This document shows, in pieces, positions 1 through 6,788 of a stretch of DNA of 10,636 bases. Within the stretch, counting starts at the first letter, position 1, and every line of letters starts with the position of its first letter. Below the pieces are notes generated by a model that made no database searches, was not told where the DNA came from, and saw only the letters and a list, made by a program, of their open reading frames with translations. The translations under genes were made by a program, and so were the position numbers. The stretch lies in the NCBI GenBank assembly GCA_029077775.1, contig JAQNCU010000072.1, forward strand, positions 1 through 10,636. The letters are read 5' to 3'. The DNA comes from Acidocella sp. (GTDB lineage: Bacteria; Pseudomonadota; Alphaproteobacteria; Acetobacterales; Acetobacteraceae).

Positions 1-2732
1 TCACGGAAAATACCTGAAAGCGTGACGATGCAATCGACCCTGGGACGGCCCAAAATCTCAAGCGGGACCAACTGCGCGCCGCAGAGCCTGCCATAGCCAT
101 CACGCCGGGGCTCAGCGCCCATCAGCCACAGGGCTTGGGCCAACGGCCCGCCCTCGGATTTCAGATTATCGCTGCCCCACAGCAAAAGTGCCACCGTCTC
201 GGGCAGGCCGTTGCCGTCTTGCGCGTGGCGCGCCAGCAGCAACTCGGCCTGGGCCGCGCCGTCCTGGACGGCAAAGATTGTCGGCATCCGGAACGGATCG
301 AAGCCATACAGGTTTCGCCCGGTGGGCAGGATGGCGGTGGAGCGGATCAAATCACCGCCGGGGGCGGGGCGGATATAGCGGCCATCCAGAGCGGTGATGA
401 TACCTGGTAATTCGTTATCCAACGCCATCAGACCATCGACCCGGGCGCGTTCAACCGGCTCGGTGATGCCGGCGACATCGAGGATCCGGGCGCGTGACTC
501 GGCGTTGGGCGGGGCGCCGACCACGTGCAGGCCCTCGGGGATCAGCGTGTATTCGAGTTCGAGCAACGCTGCCCAGAGATGGTTCATGGCGGCGGCTGAA
601 CCCTGCCCCCAGGCGGGTTCTGCGGCGGCGAGGTCGAGCGCTGCCGCCTGCGCCTGCACCAAGACCGCCATCGCCAGAATTTCGTCGGCTTGCGTGTCGG
701 GCGGCAAACCACGGGCGCGTTCCAGGGAATTTTTCAGCTCGGTCAGACCCTTATAAAGCCCGGCGGCGCCAATTGGCGGGGTGAGATGGCTGATCAAAGT
801 GGCCATGCCGCGACGCTTGGCCAGAATGCCCTCAGATGGGTTGTTGGCGGCGTATAGGTAGAAGTTCGGCAAATGGCCGATCAGCCGGTCTGGCCAGCAT
901 TTTGCCGACAGGCCCGCCTGTTTGCCGGGCATGAACTCCAACCCGCCATGGGTGCCGAAATGCAACACGGCATCCGCACCGAAATCATCCGAGAGAAAAC
1001 GATAAAATGCCGAGAAGGCGTGGGTGGGCGCGAACCCGCCCTCGAACAGCAGCCGCATCGGGTCACCCTCATACCCGAAGGCAGGCTGCACGCCGACAAA
1101 AACATTGCCCAACTGGATGCCCATGATCAGGATCGACTGGCCATCGGATAATTGCCGCCCCGGCGCCGGGCCCCAGACTTTTTCGATTTCGGCGAGGTGC
1201 ACCTCGCGCGCGATATGCACATCCCGCGCGACCTTGGCACCGATATTGGCGGGCGTGCCATAGGTTTTGCTGTTGCCTTCGAGCACCATGGCACGGAGCG
1301 TGTCGACATCCGCCGGAACCTCCACATCATAGCCAGCGTCGCGCATGGCGTTCAGGGTGTTGTGCAGGGAGGCGAACACCGAGAGATACGCCGCCGTGCC
1401 GGTGGCGCCCGCATTAGGCGGGAAGTTGAACAGAATAATTCCGACCTTGCGCGCGGCCCTGGCACTCCGGCGCAGCCGCACCAGCCGCCCGACCCTGGCG
1501 GCGAGTTTCGCCGCACGCTCAGGGTGCGCGCACATGCGTTTTTGTTGCAGCGCGTCGCCTGATTTGCGGCGGCCACCGAACACCATGGGCAGCGTGCTGC
1601 CATCGAGTTCCGGCAACGCGATCATCAGCGTCGCCTCGATCGGGGTCATGCCGCGCGTGTCTGATTCCCAATCATCGATGGTCTGGAATTCCAGCGGTGC
1701 TGCGCAGATATAGGGCACGTCCAGGGCGGCCAGCGTGACCTCGGCTGCCGCGGAATCATTGTAAGCCGGGCCGCCGACCAACGAGAATCCGGTGAGCGAG
1801 ACCATGGCATCCACGCTCGCCACGCCGTCGGCCATGAAATATTGGTTTATGGCCGCGCGCTGGTCGAGCCCGGTAGCAAAAATTGGCCTGACGTTAAAAC
1901 CCTCGGCCTCCAGCGCCCCGATGACGCCGTCATAATGCGCGGTGTCCTCGGCCAGCAGATAAGACCGCAGCAGCAGCAACCCCACCGTTCCCTTGGCGAA
2001 TTGGCACCGGGGAACCGCGGAAATATCTGTGGCGATCCGCCCCGGCGCGCGCGGGTGATAGACACCCATGTCGGGGTATGTAACCGGCGGCGGCGGCGCC
2101 TTGGCCTGGCGCAGCCCCGCGCGTGCGCCTGCGGCGTAGCGGCCGACCATCATGCGCAACAGGCCCTCGATATTTTCCGCCGAGCCCGCGAGCCAATATT
2201 GCAGACCAAGGAAATAAACCCGCAGATCCTGCGCGGTGCCGGGGATGAAGCGGAGTATTTTCGGCAAATTGCGCAACAGCCGCATCTGGCTTTCACCGGC
2301 CGAGATTTTTGTGTTGCCCGTCCGCTTGCCTTTGAGCTTTTTCAACATGCCCATGGCCCCGCCAGGCTCATTCGCCATATCCAGCCGTCCAAACCTCGTT
2401 TGTTTGACGATACCGGCGGCGGATAAGGCACAGAACATGGCATCGCAAGTCTCGCGGCGGGCCGCGAGCGCCGGGGCGATGAGCTGCACATGCTCGTCGA
2501 GGAAGAGCATGGTGCAGATGATGATATCGGCGCGACCAATGGAAGCATGCGCGCGCGCCAGGGCGGCTTTGTCTGAGGCGAACTCATCCGCCGAATGAAG
2601 CTCGACCTCGATGCCCGGCCATTGTTGCTTCAAATTTTCCTGGGCGGCGGCAACAGCGCCTGCGAGATGGCTGTCCATGGTCACTATGGTCAGATGGAGT
2701 GCTGCCGCCATGTCCTTATCACGCCCAGACAT
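1..2732 (-). CDS. bchH: Magnesium chelatase subunit H, C-terminus cut by window edge
   Basis: BchH is the porphyrin-binding large subunit of Mg-chelatase. With BchI and BchD it inserts Mg2+ into protoporphyrin IX, the first committed step to bacteriochlorophyll; it acts in the cytoplasm. The minus-strand frame is open from 2732 to the left edge, giving 910 codons with no stop in the stretches I translated. The family is usually near 1200 residues, so about 280-300 are missing. Recognisable BchH/CobN blocks include LPKILRFIPGTAQDLR near residues 155-170, FGYEGDPMRLLFEGGFAPTH around 552-571, HFGTHGGLEFMPGKQ at 591-605, and LGRPRVD...TLSGIFR at the edge. I chose ATG 2732 over ATG 2738 because GGGAGGA (2741-2747) is well spaced only for 2732. 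The cobalamin enzyme CobN is related, but the match to BchH blocks is much closer. The gene is divergent from bchP and shares a 130-nt control region with it. Confidence 0.96.
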   Translation of the reverse strand, partial: MSGRDKDMAAALHLTIVTMDSHLAGAVAAAQENLKQQWPGIEVELHSADEFASDKAALARAHASIGRADIIICTMLFLDEHVQLIAPALAARRETCDAMFCALSAAGIVKQTRFGRLDMANEPGGAMGMLKKLKGKRTGNTKISAGESQMRLLRNLPKILRFIPGTAQDLRVYFLGLQYWLAGSAENIEGLLRMMVGRYAAGARAGLRQAKAPPPPVTYPDMGVYHPRAPGRIATDISAVPRCQFAKGTVGLLLLRSYLLAEDTAHYDGVIGALEAEGFNVRPIFATGLDQRAAINQYFMADGVASVDAMVSLTGFSLVGGPAYNDSAAAEVTLAALDVPYICAAPLEFQTIDDWESDTRGMTPIEATLMIALPELDGSTLPMVFGGRRKSGDALQQKRMCAHPERAAKLAARVGRLVRLRRSARAARKVGIILFNFPPNAGATGTAAYLSVFASLHNTLNAMRDAGYDVEVPADVDTLRAMVLEGNSKTYGTPANIGAKVARDVHIAREVHLAEIEKVWGPAPGRQLSDGQSILIMGIQLGNVFVGVQPAFGYEGDPMRLLFEGGFAPTHAFSAFYRFLSDDFGADAVLHFGTHGGLEFMPGKQAGLSAKCWPDRLIGHLPNFYLYAANNPSEGILAKRRGMATLISHLTPPIGAAGLYKGLTELKNSLERARGLPPDTQADEILAMAVLVQAQAAALDLAAAEPAWGQGSAAAMNHLWAALLELEYTLIPEGLHVVGAPPNAESRARILDVAGITEPVERARVDGLMALDNELPGIITALDGRYIRPAPGGDLIRSTAILPTGRNLYGFDPFRMPTIFAVQDGAAQAELLLARHAQDGNGLPETVALLLWGSDNLKSEGGPLAQALWLMGAEPRRDGYGRLCGAQLVPLEILGRPRVDCIVTLSGIFR

Positions 2733-2740
2733 CCGCATTC

Positions 2741-2747
2741 TCCTCCC
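2741..2747 (-). promoter_or_regulatory. Shine-Dalgarno of bchH
   Basis: The minus strand reads GGGAGGA here. It sits 8 nt before ATG 2732 but only 2 nt before the in-frame ATG at 2738, so it favours the downstream start. Confidence 0.7.
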
Positions 2748-2783
2748 AGTCCAACCCTTTAAGACGCTAGGCGCGTCGGGGAC

Positions 2784-2823
2784 CGTATGTCAATTATTAT
2801 ATACGTCAATTAAACTTGACATA
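2784..2823. promoter_or_regulatory. Candidate operator between bchH and bchP, PpsR/CrtJ-like
   Basis: This AT-rich 40-nt block lies in the GC-rich divergent gap. It holds two tandem 18-mers that each miss the PpsR/CrtJ consensus TGT-N12-ACA by one base: TGT-N12-ACG at 2788-2805 and CGT-N12-ACA at 2804-2821. GTCAATTA is directly repeated at 2789-2796 and 2805-2812, a 16-nt period. TATGTCAA (2786-2793) and TTGACATA (2816-2823) form a perfect 8-bp inverted repeat. CGTAT/ATACG (2784-2788 and 2801-2805) is a further inverted pair. PpsR is known to repress bch genes in many purple bacteria; that it acts here is inference. TTGACA hexamers occur on both strands, but I found no convincing -10 box at normal spacing. 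Confidence 0.5.
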
Positions 2824-2852
2824 TGCGCCGCCGCCGGGGGAGAGTGGTGCTT

Positions 2853-2857
2853 GGAGG
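2853..2857 (+). promoter_or_regulatory. Shine-Dalgarno of bchP
   Basis: GGAGG lies 8 nt before ATG 2866 and only 2 nt before the in-frame ATG at 2860. It therefore supports 2866 as the start. Confidence 0.7.
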
Positions 2858-2865
2858 CCATGGGC

Positions 2866-4038
2866 ATGGACGCGCAGCATTTTGACGTGGTGGTGGTCGG
2901 CGGCGGGCCGGCAGGGGCGATCGCAGCGGCGCGTCTGGCCAAGGCCGGGCGGCGGGTTGCGCTGTTGGACAAAGCCGGGCGCGTGAAACCCTGCGGTGGC
3001 GCGGTGCCGCCACGGCTGATTCGCGATTTCAACATCCCTGATCACCTGATTGTAGCGCATGCGCGGGGGGCCAAGATTTTCGCGCCCTCTGGCCGGGCGG
3101 AGGCGATGCCGATCAATGACGATGGCTATGTCGGCATGGTGGACCGCGATGTGTTCGACGAATATTTACGGGTTCGTGCGGCAGACGCCGGGGCCGTGCG
3201 GGTGACCGGCGCGTATCTGAACATCAGCCGGGATTCCGGCGGCACGCATGTGCATTACAAAACCGGTGCAACTGAGACCTCGATGACGACCAGATTGATC
3301 ATCGGTGCCGATGGCGCGGTCTCCGCCGTGGCGCGGCAGGAGGTGCGCGAAGCAGCTCACCCGCATTATGTTTTCGCGTATCATGAGATCGTGAAAATCC
3401 CCGACCAGAACTGGGACGCGGAACGTTGTGATATTTATTACCAGGGGGTGGTCTCACCGGATTTTTACGGCTGGGTGTTTCCGCACGGGCAGACCGCCAG
3501 TGTCGGCACGGGCAGCGCACGAAAAGGCTTCGCGCTGCGTGAGGCCGTGGGTGCGCTGCGGGCTCAGGCAGGGCTGAGCGAGGTGGAGACGATCCGGCGT
3601 GAAGGCGCGCCACTGCCAATTCGCCCGCATAAACGCTGGGATAATGGGCGCGATGTGGTTCTCGCCGGGGATGCCGCCGGGGTTGTGGCACCGGCCTCCG
3701 GCGAGGGGATCTATTACGCGATGTTGGGCGGCGAACTGGCGGCTGAAGCCGCGATGGCGTGCCTTGCGACGGGCGATGTTCGCGCATTACGGCTGGCACG
3801 TAAACGCTTTATGAAAGCGCATGGTCAAGTGTTTTTCGTCCTGAATTTCATGCAGAATTTTTGGTACGCCACAGATACAAGGCGTGAGAGATTTGTGCGC
3901 ATATGTGGGGATAAGGATGTTCAGGCGCTGACGTGGACCGCCTATATGGACAAAGCTTTGGTCTATGCCAAGCCGATCGTCCATTTCAGAATATTTTTAA
4001 AGAATGTGGCGCATCTTACGGGGCTCGCGCGGGCCTGA
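2866..4038 (+). CDS. bchP: Geranylgeranyl diphosphate/bacteriochlorophyllide reductase BchP
   Basis: This is an FAD-dependent, NADPH-using reductase. It saturates three double bonds of the geranylgeranyl tail to give phytyl, finishing bacteriochlorophyll a; it associates with the membrane. The 390-residue product is the family's usual length. An N-terminal Rossmann motif (VVVVGGGPAGA, residues 8-18) binds FAD. It is followed by PCGGAVPPRL (42-51), SPDFYGWVFPHG (197-208) and the second FAD motif GDAAGVVAPASGEGIYYAM (268-286), all typical of BchP/ChlP. The frame stays open well upstream, but GGAGG at 2853 and the start of the flavin fold favour ATG 2866. The gene stands alone on the plus strand, divergent from bchH and convergent with the HiPIP gene. 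Confidence 0.95.
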   Translation: MDAQHFDVVVVGGGPAGAIAAARLAKAGRRVALLDKAGRVKPCGGAVPPRLIRDFNIPDHLIVAHARGAKIFAPSGRAEAMPINDDGYVGMVDRDVFDEYLRVRAADAGAVRVTGAYLNISRDSGGTHVHYKTGATETSMTTRLIIGADGAVSAVARQEVREAAHPHYVFAYHEIVKIPDQNWDAERCDIYYQGVVSPDFYGWVFPHGQTASVGTGSARKGFALREAVGALRAQAGLSEVETIRREGAPLPIRPHKRWDNGRDVVLAGDAAGVVAPASGEGIYYAMLGGELAAEAAMACLATGDVRALRLARKRFMKAHGQVFFVLNFMQNFWYATDTRRERFVRICGDKDVQALTWTAYMDKALVYAKPIVHFRIFLKNVAHLTGLARA

Positions 4039-4047
4039 ACATCGTGG

Positions 4048-4075
4048 CCCGGACTGGAGCATGGCTCCAGCCGGG
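4048..4075. terminator. Hairpin between convergent bchP and HiPIP genes
   Basis: CTGGAGC (4054-4060) and GCTCCAG (4064-4070) form a perfect 7-bp stem around an ATG loop. With a single bulged A at 4053 the stem extends by CCCGG (4048-4052) pairing with CCGGG (4071-4075). It lies 9 nt past the bchP stop and 16 nt past the HiPIP stop, so it could end transcription from both sides. There is no T-run on either strand, so it is not a textbook intrinsic terminator. Confidence 0.5.
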
Positions 4076-4091
4076 GGCGGTGATAACAGTG

Positions 4092-4355
4092 TCAGCTCGC
4101 TGGTGAATAAAGCTCACACCAGCCGGTGGGCGCGATGGTCCCGGAGACGATCTTGCAGGCATTAGGGGCAATGAACTGCACACAGCCGCTGCATTGCTGA
4201 CCATTGCTGGGCTTGGTCTGGTAGCCGACCGTGGAGGGGTCAGCCTTGGCACTCTGCGCGCGGGCCTGAGAGCCGAGGGCTACGGCCCCGGTCGCGGCGA
4301 GCAGGCCAAGGCCGGTTTTCAACGCAATACGGCGTGAGGCGGGTTTGTCATTCAT
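4092..4355 (-). CDS. High-potential iron-sulfur protein (HiPIP), Tat-exported
   Basis: This is a small periplasmic [4Fe-4S] electron carrier. In several purple bacteria HiPIP carries electrons from the cytochrome bc1 complex to the reaction centre or its cytochrome subunit. The 87-residue precursor starts with a twin-arginine signal (SRRIALK, residues 7-13), a hydrophobic stretch to about residue 28, and an Ala-rich cleavage zone (ARAQSAKA), leaving about 50 mature residues. The cluster ligands are C55, C58, C67 and C80 (C-x2-C-x8-C-x12-C). Y45 lies ten residues before the first Cys, as in HiPIPs. From memory this spacing matches the short Iro-type HiPIP of Acidithiobacillus ferrooxidans. The start ATG is preceded by GGGAG at 4363-4367. 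Its place among pigment genes argues for a photosynthetic role. It lies 154 nt after hemC on the same strand, so it may have its own promoter. Confidence 0.9.
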   Translation of the reverse strand: MNDKPASRRIALKTGLGLLAATGAVALGSQARAQSAKADPSTVGYQTKPSNGQQCSGCVQFIAPNACKIVSGTIAPTGWCELYSPAS

Positions 4356-4509
4356 GAGAGAACTCCCGAAGAAAATTGTTGTGTGGATCGTAGTTGGTCA
4401 GGGACGCCGTGTTGTCAACGTACCTGTAGAGAAACTGCTCATTTTATGATTTATCGTGCAAGCCTGCGGCAGAATTATGGCGAGGAGGCGGGCGGCGTAA
4501 CGCGGCCTT
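4356..4509 (-). promoter_or_regulatory. Leader of the HiPIP gene, possible weak promoter
   Basis: This 154-nt gap separates hemC from the downstream HiPIP gene. A perfect TTGACA lies on the minus strand at 4413-4418, but the best following -10-like hexamer (TACGAT, 4387-4392) is 20 nt away, which is too long for a normal sigma-70 promoter. GGGAG at 4363-4367 is a good ribosome site. No coding sequence is evident. An independent HiPIP promoter is plausible but unproven. Confidence 0.3.
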
Positions 4510-5535
4510 TCAAAACCGGAATCCCGCCGGGGTGGCGCGCTTCAGCATGATCCCAAGCTCCTCGCCGATGCGCGATGCATCAGCCATGGCCCCGGACAGA
4601 CGCTGCTTCACCAGGAACTGACCATCCGGGCTGGCCAACAGGCCCGTGAGATGCAGCAGGCCATCGCCGCTGAGCCGGGCATAGGCGCCGATGGGCGTGT
4701 TGCAGGTGCCATCCAGAGTCGCCAGCAGCGCGCGTTCAGCGGTGGCGACGAGGCTCGCCTCGCGATCCTCGATCCCCGCCAGTATCTCGCGCATCTGGGT
4801 ATCAGTCTCGCGCACCGTGATGCCGACAATGCCCTGCCCCGCGGCGGGAACCATGAACTCAGGATGGATGACCAACGAGGCATGATCCGCGAGGTTGAGC
4901 CGCCGCAGCCCGGCATAGGCGAGCAAGGTAGCCTGGGCCTGGCCGCCAGCGATTTTATCCAGCCTGGTCTGCACATTGCCGCGAATAACGCTGACCTGCA
5001 GGTCCGGGCGGGCATGGAGCAATTGCGCCTGCCGACGGATGGAGGCCGTGCCGATATTCGCACCAAGCGGCAGGCAATCCCACGGATTCCAAGGATCGAC
5101 AGGCCCGCAACCGGGGCCCAAAATCAACACATCGCGCGCATCCTCCCGCGCGAGCACACAGCCAAGCACGATCCCCGGACGCAGCACCGTTTCAAGGTCT
5201 TTCAGGCTGTGGACGGCGATATCGATCCGGCCTTGCAGCATCGCCTCGTCGATTTCCTTGGAGAACAACCCTTTGCCCCCAATATCCGCAAGACGGCAGC
5301 CCGATGCCTGGCTGGTATCGCCAGTGGTGCTGATGATATGCAAAGCGGTGCCATCATCACGCAGAGGCGGGCAGATTTTTTGTAATTGGGCGATCACGTT
5401 GCGGGTTTGCGCCAGCGCCAGCGGTGACCCGCGTGAGCCGACGTTGAGCGGCAGCGAACGGCCATCATGGGCGGGAACATCATAGCCTGAGGAGAGAAGC
5501 CCGCGCTCGGCGACCGGCAGTTGCGAGATGTCCAT
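4510..5535 (-). CDS. hemC: Hydroxymethylbilane synthase (porphobilinogen deaminase)
   Basis: HemC joins four porphobilinogen units into hydroxymethylbilane in the cytoplasm, the third step of tetrapyrrole synthesis. The 341-residue product shows GSRGSPLALAQ (33-43), GGKGLFSKEIDEAML (86-100), HSLKD (109-113, with the catalytic Asp), IGTASIRRQAQLL (161-173) and RGNVQTRLDK (185-194). C278 in DGTCNTPIGAY is the Cys that attaches the dipyrromethane cofactor. The frame stays open 40 codons further upstream, but that part overlaps hemA. ATG 5535 follows the hemA stop by one base (TAACATG), so translation is probably coupled. About 28 residues precede the conserved N-terminus, a longer lead than usual. 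The region after HSLKD is also less standard (LETVLRPG). hemC is not a usual member of photosynthesis clusters, so a second copy elsewhere is possible. Confidence 0.93.
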   Translation of the reverse strand: MDISQLPVAERGLLSSGYDVPAHDGRSLPLNVGSRGSPLALAQTRNVIAQLQKICPPLRDDGTALHIISTTGDTSQASGCRLADIGGKGLFSKEIDEAMLQGRIDIAVHSLKDLETVLRPGIVLGCVLAREDARDVLILGPGCGPVDPWNPWDCLPLGANIGTASIRRQAQLLHARPDLQVSVIRGNVQTRLDKIAGGQAQATLLAYAGLRRLNLADHASLVIHPEFMVPAAGQGIVGITVRETDTQMREILAGIEDREASLVATAERALLATLDGTCNTPIGAYARLSGDGLLHLTGLLASPDGQFLVKQRLSGAMADASRIGEELGIMLKRATPAGFRF

Positions 5536-5536
5536 G

Positions 5537-6748
5537 TTATGCGGCCCTGCGGATGGAAAGCTCGTGCCAGATGGTGGATAACGCGTCGACCAGATGCGCG
5601 ATGTCGGCATCGGTGTGCAAAGGCGATGGGGTGATGCGCAGACGCTCCGTGCCACGCGGTACGGTGGGGTAATTGATCGGCTGCACGTAGATCCCGAACC
5701 GGTCCAGCAACTGGTCGGAGATTGATTTGCAGGACACCGGGTCGCCCACGATCACCGGGACGATATGGCTAGGGTTGGCCAGATGCGGGACTGCGGCGGC
5801 ATCAAGTGCCGCGCGCAGTTTTTTGACCTGCGCGTGCATCCGGTCGCGCTCCACACGCGATGATTTGAGATGCCTGATCGAGGCCAGGGCGCCAGCGGCC
5901 ACCATGGGGGGCAGTGCCGTGGTGAAAATAAAGCCCGAGGCATAGGAGCGTATGAAGTCGCACAAACCTGTCGAGCCGGTGATATACCCGCCGATGACGC
6001 CAAAGCCTTTGGCCAGCGTACCTTCGATGACCGTGACGCGATGCGAGAGACCATCACGGTCTGACAAACCACCACCGCGCGGCCCGTACAGGCCAACGGC
6101 GTGAACCTCATCGAGATAGGTCATCGCGCCGAATTCATCGGCGAGGTCGCAGATCGCCTCGATCGGCGCGACATCGCCATCCATCGAATAGACCGATTCA
6201 AAGGCGATGAGTTTCGGGCGCGCGGGGTCGATGGCTTGGAGCTTGGCGCGCAGATCGTCGATGTCGTTATGCGCGAAGATCTGGCATTCAGCGCGGGAAT
6301 GGCGTATGCCCTCGATCATTGAAGCGTGGTTGCCAGCATCAGACAGCACGACACAGCCCTTGAGTTTTGCCGCCAGCGTGCAGAGCGTTGCCCAATTCGA
6401 CATGTAGCCGGAATTGAACAACAAGGCCGCGTCTTTGTTATGCAAATCAGCCAGCTCGCGTTCCAGCAGCAAGTGATAATGGTTGGTGCCCGCGATGTTG
6501 CGGGTGCCGCCAGCCCCGGCGCCGCAGCGGTCCAGCGCCTCATGCATGGCGCTCAGCACCGCCGGGTGCTGCCCCATGCCGAGATAATCATTCGAGCACC
6601 AGACCGTTACATCGCGCTTGCCGCGCGCGGCGTGCTGGGTGGCCACGGGGAAGGAGCCTGCAACCCGCTCCAAATCGGCGAAGACGCGGTAATTGCCTTC
6701 GCGGTGAAGGGTGTCGAGCTGGCTGCGGAAGAAGGCTTCATAATTCAT
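5537..6748 (-). CDS. hemA: 5-aminolevulinate synthase
   Basis: This PLP enzyme condenses glycine and succinyl-CoA to 5-aminolevulinate, the first step of tetrapyrrole synthesis in alphaproteobacteria. The 403-residue product has the normal length and blocks: MNYEAFFRSQLD at the start, WCSNDYLGMGQHP (50-62), GAGAGGTRNIAGTNHYH (76-92), ESVYSMDGD (184-192) and YLDEVHAVGLYG (211-222). The PLP-binding lysine is K247 in EGTLAKGFG. A Shine-Dalgarno GGGAG (6756-6760) precedes the ATG by 7 nt. It lies 40 nt after the puhE-cobW fusion and one base before hemC. The puhE-hemA order is well known from purple-bacterial clusters. Many such bacteria carry a second, housekeeping ALA synthase elsewhere. Confidence 0.97.
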   Translation of the reverse strand: MNYEAFFRSQLDTLHREGNYRVFADLERVAGSFPVATQHAARGKRDVTVWCSNDYLGMGQHPAVLSAMHEALDRCGAGAGGTRNIAGTNHYHLLLERELADLHNKDAALLFNSGYMSNWATLCTLAAKLKGCVVLSDAGNHASMIEGIRHSRAECQIFAHNDIDDLRAKLQAIDPARPKLIAFESVYSMDGDVAPIEAICDLADEFGAMTYLDEVHAVGLYGPRGGGLSDRDGLSHRVTVIEGTLAKGFGVIGGYITGSTGLCDFIRSYASGFIFTTALPPMVAAGALASIRHLKSSRVERDRMHAQVKKLRAALDAAAVPHLANPSHIVPVIVGDPVSCKSISDQLLDRFGIYVQPINYPTVPRGTERLRITPSPLHTDADIAHLVDALSTIWHELSIRRAA

Positions 6749-6788
6749 CTTATGGCTCCCGATTTGCGGATAAGAATGCTCTTGATTA

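Noticed and set aside
1842..2426. Plus-strand open frame of 194 codons opposite bchH
   Set aside because: It lies opposite well-conserved BchH sequence and has no recognisable protein features.
2611..2865. Upstream in-frame extension of bchP from ATG 2611
   Set aside because: It would run through the bchH start and the shared control region. GGAGG at 2853 and the flavin-binding N-terminus fit ATG 2866, giving the family's normal length.
4413..4430. Near PpsR box (TGT-N12-AGA) before the HiPIP gene
   Set aside because: It is one isolated imperfect match without the repeats seen at 2784-2823, so it could be chance.
4491..4507. Possible hairpin GGCGGCG-TAA-CGCGGCC after hemC
   Set aside because: The stem contains a mismatch and there is no T-run, so it is weak evidence for a terminator.
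4651..5385. Long plus-strand open frame of 244 codons opposite hemC
   Set aside because: It is a shadow of hemC in GC-rich DNA and resembles no family I know.
5536..5655. Upstream in-frame extension of hemC from 5655
   Set aside because: These 40 codons overlap the conserved end of hemA in another frame and have no HemC-like sequence.
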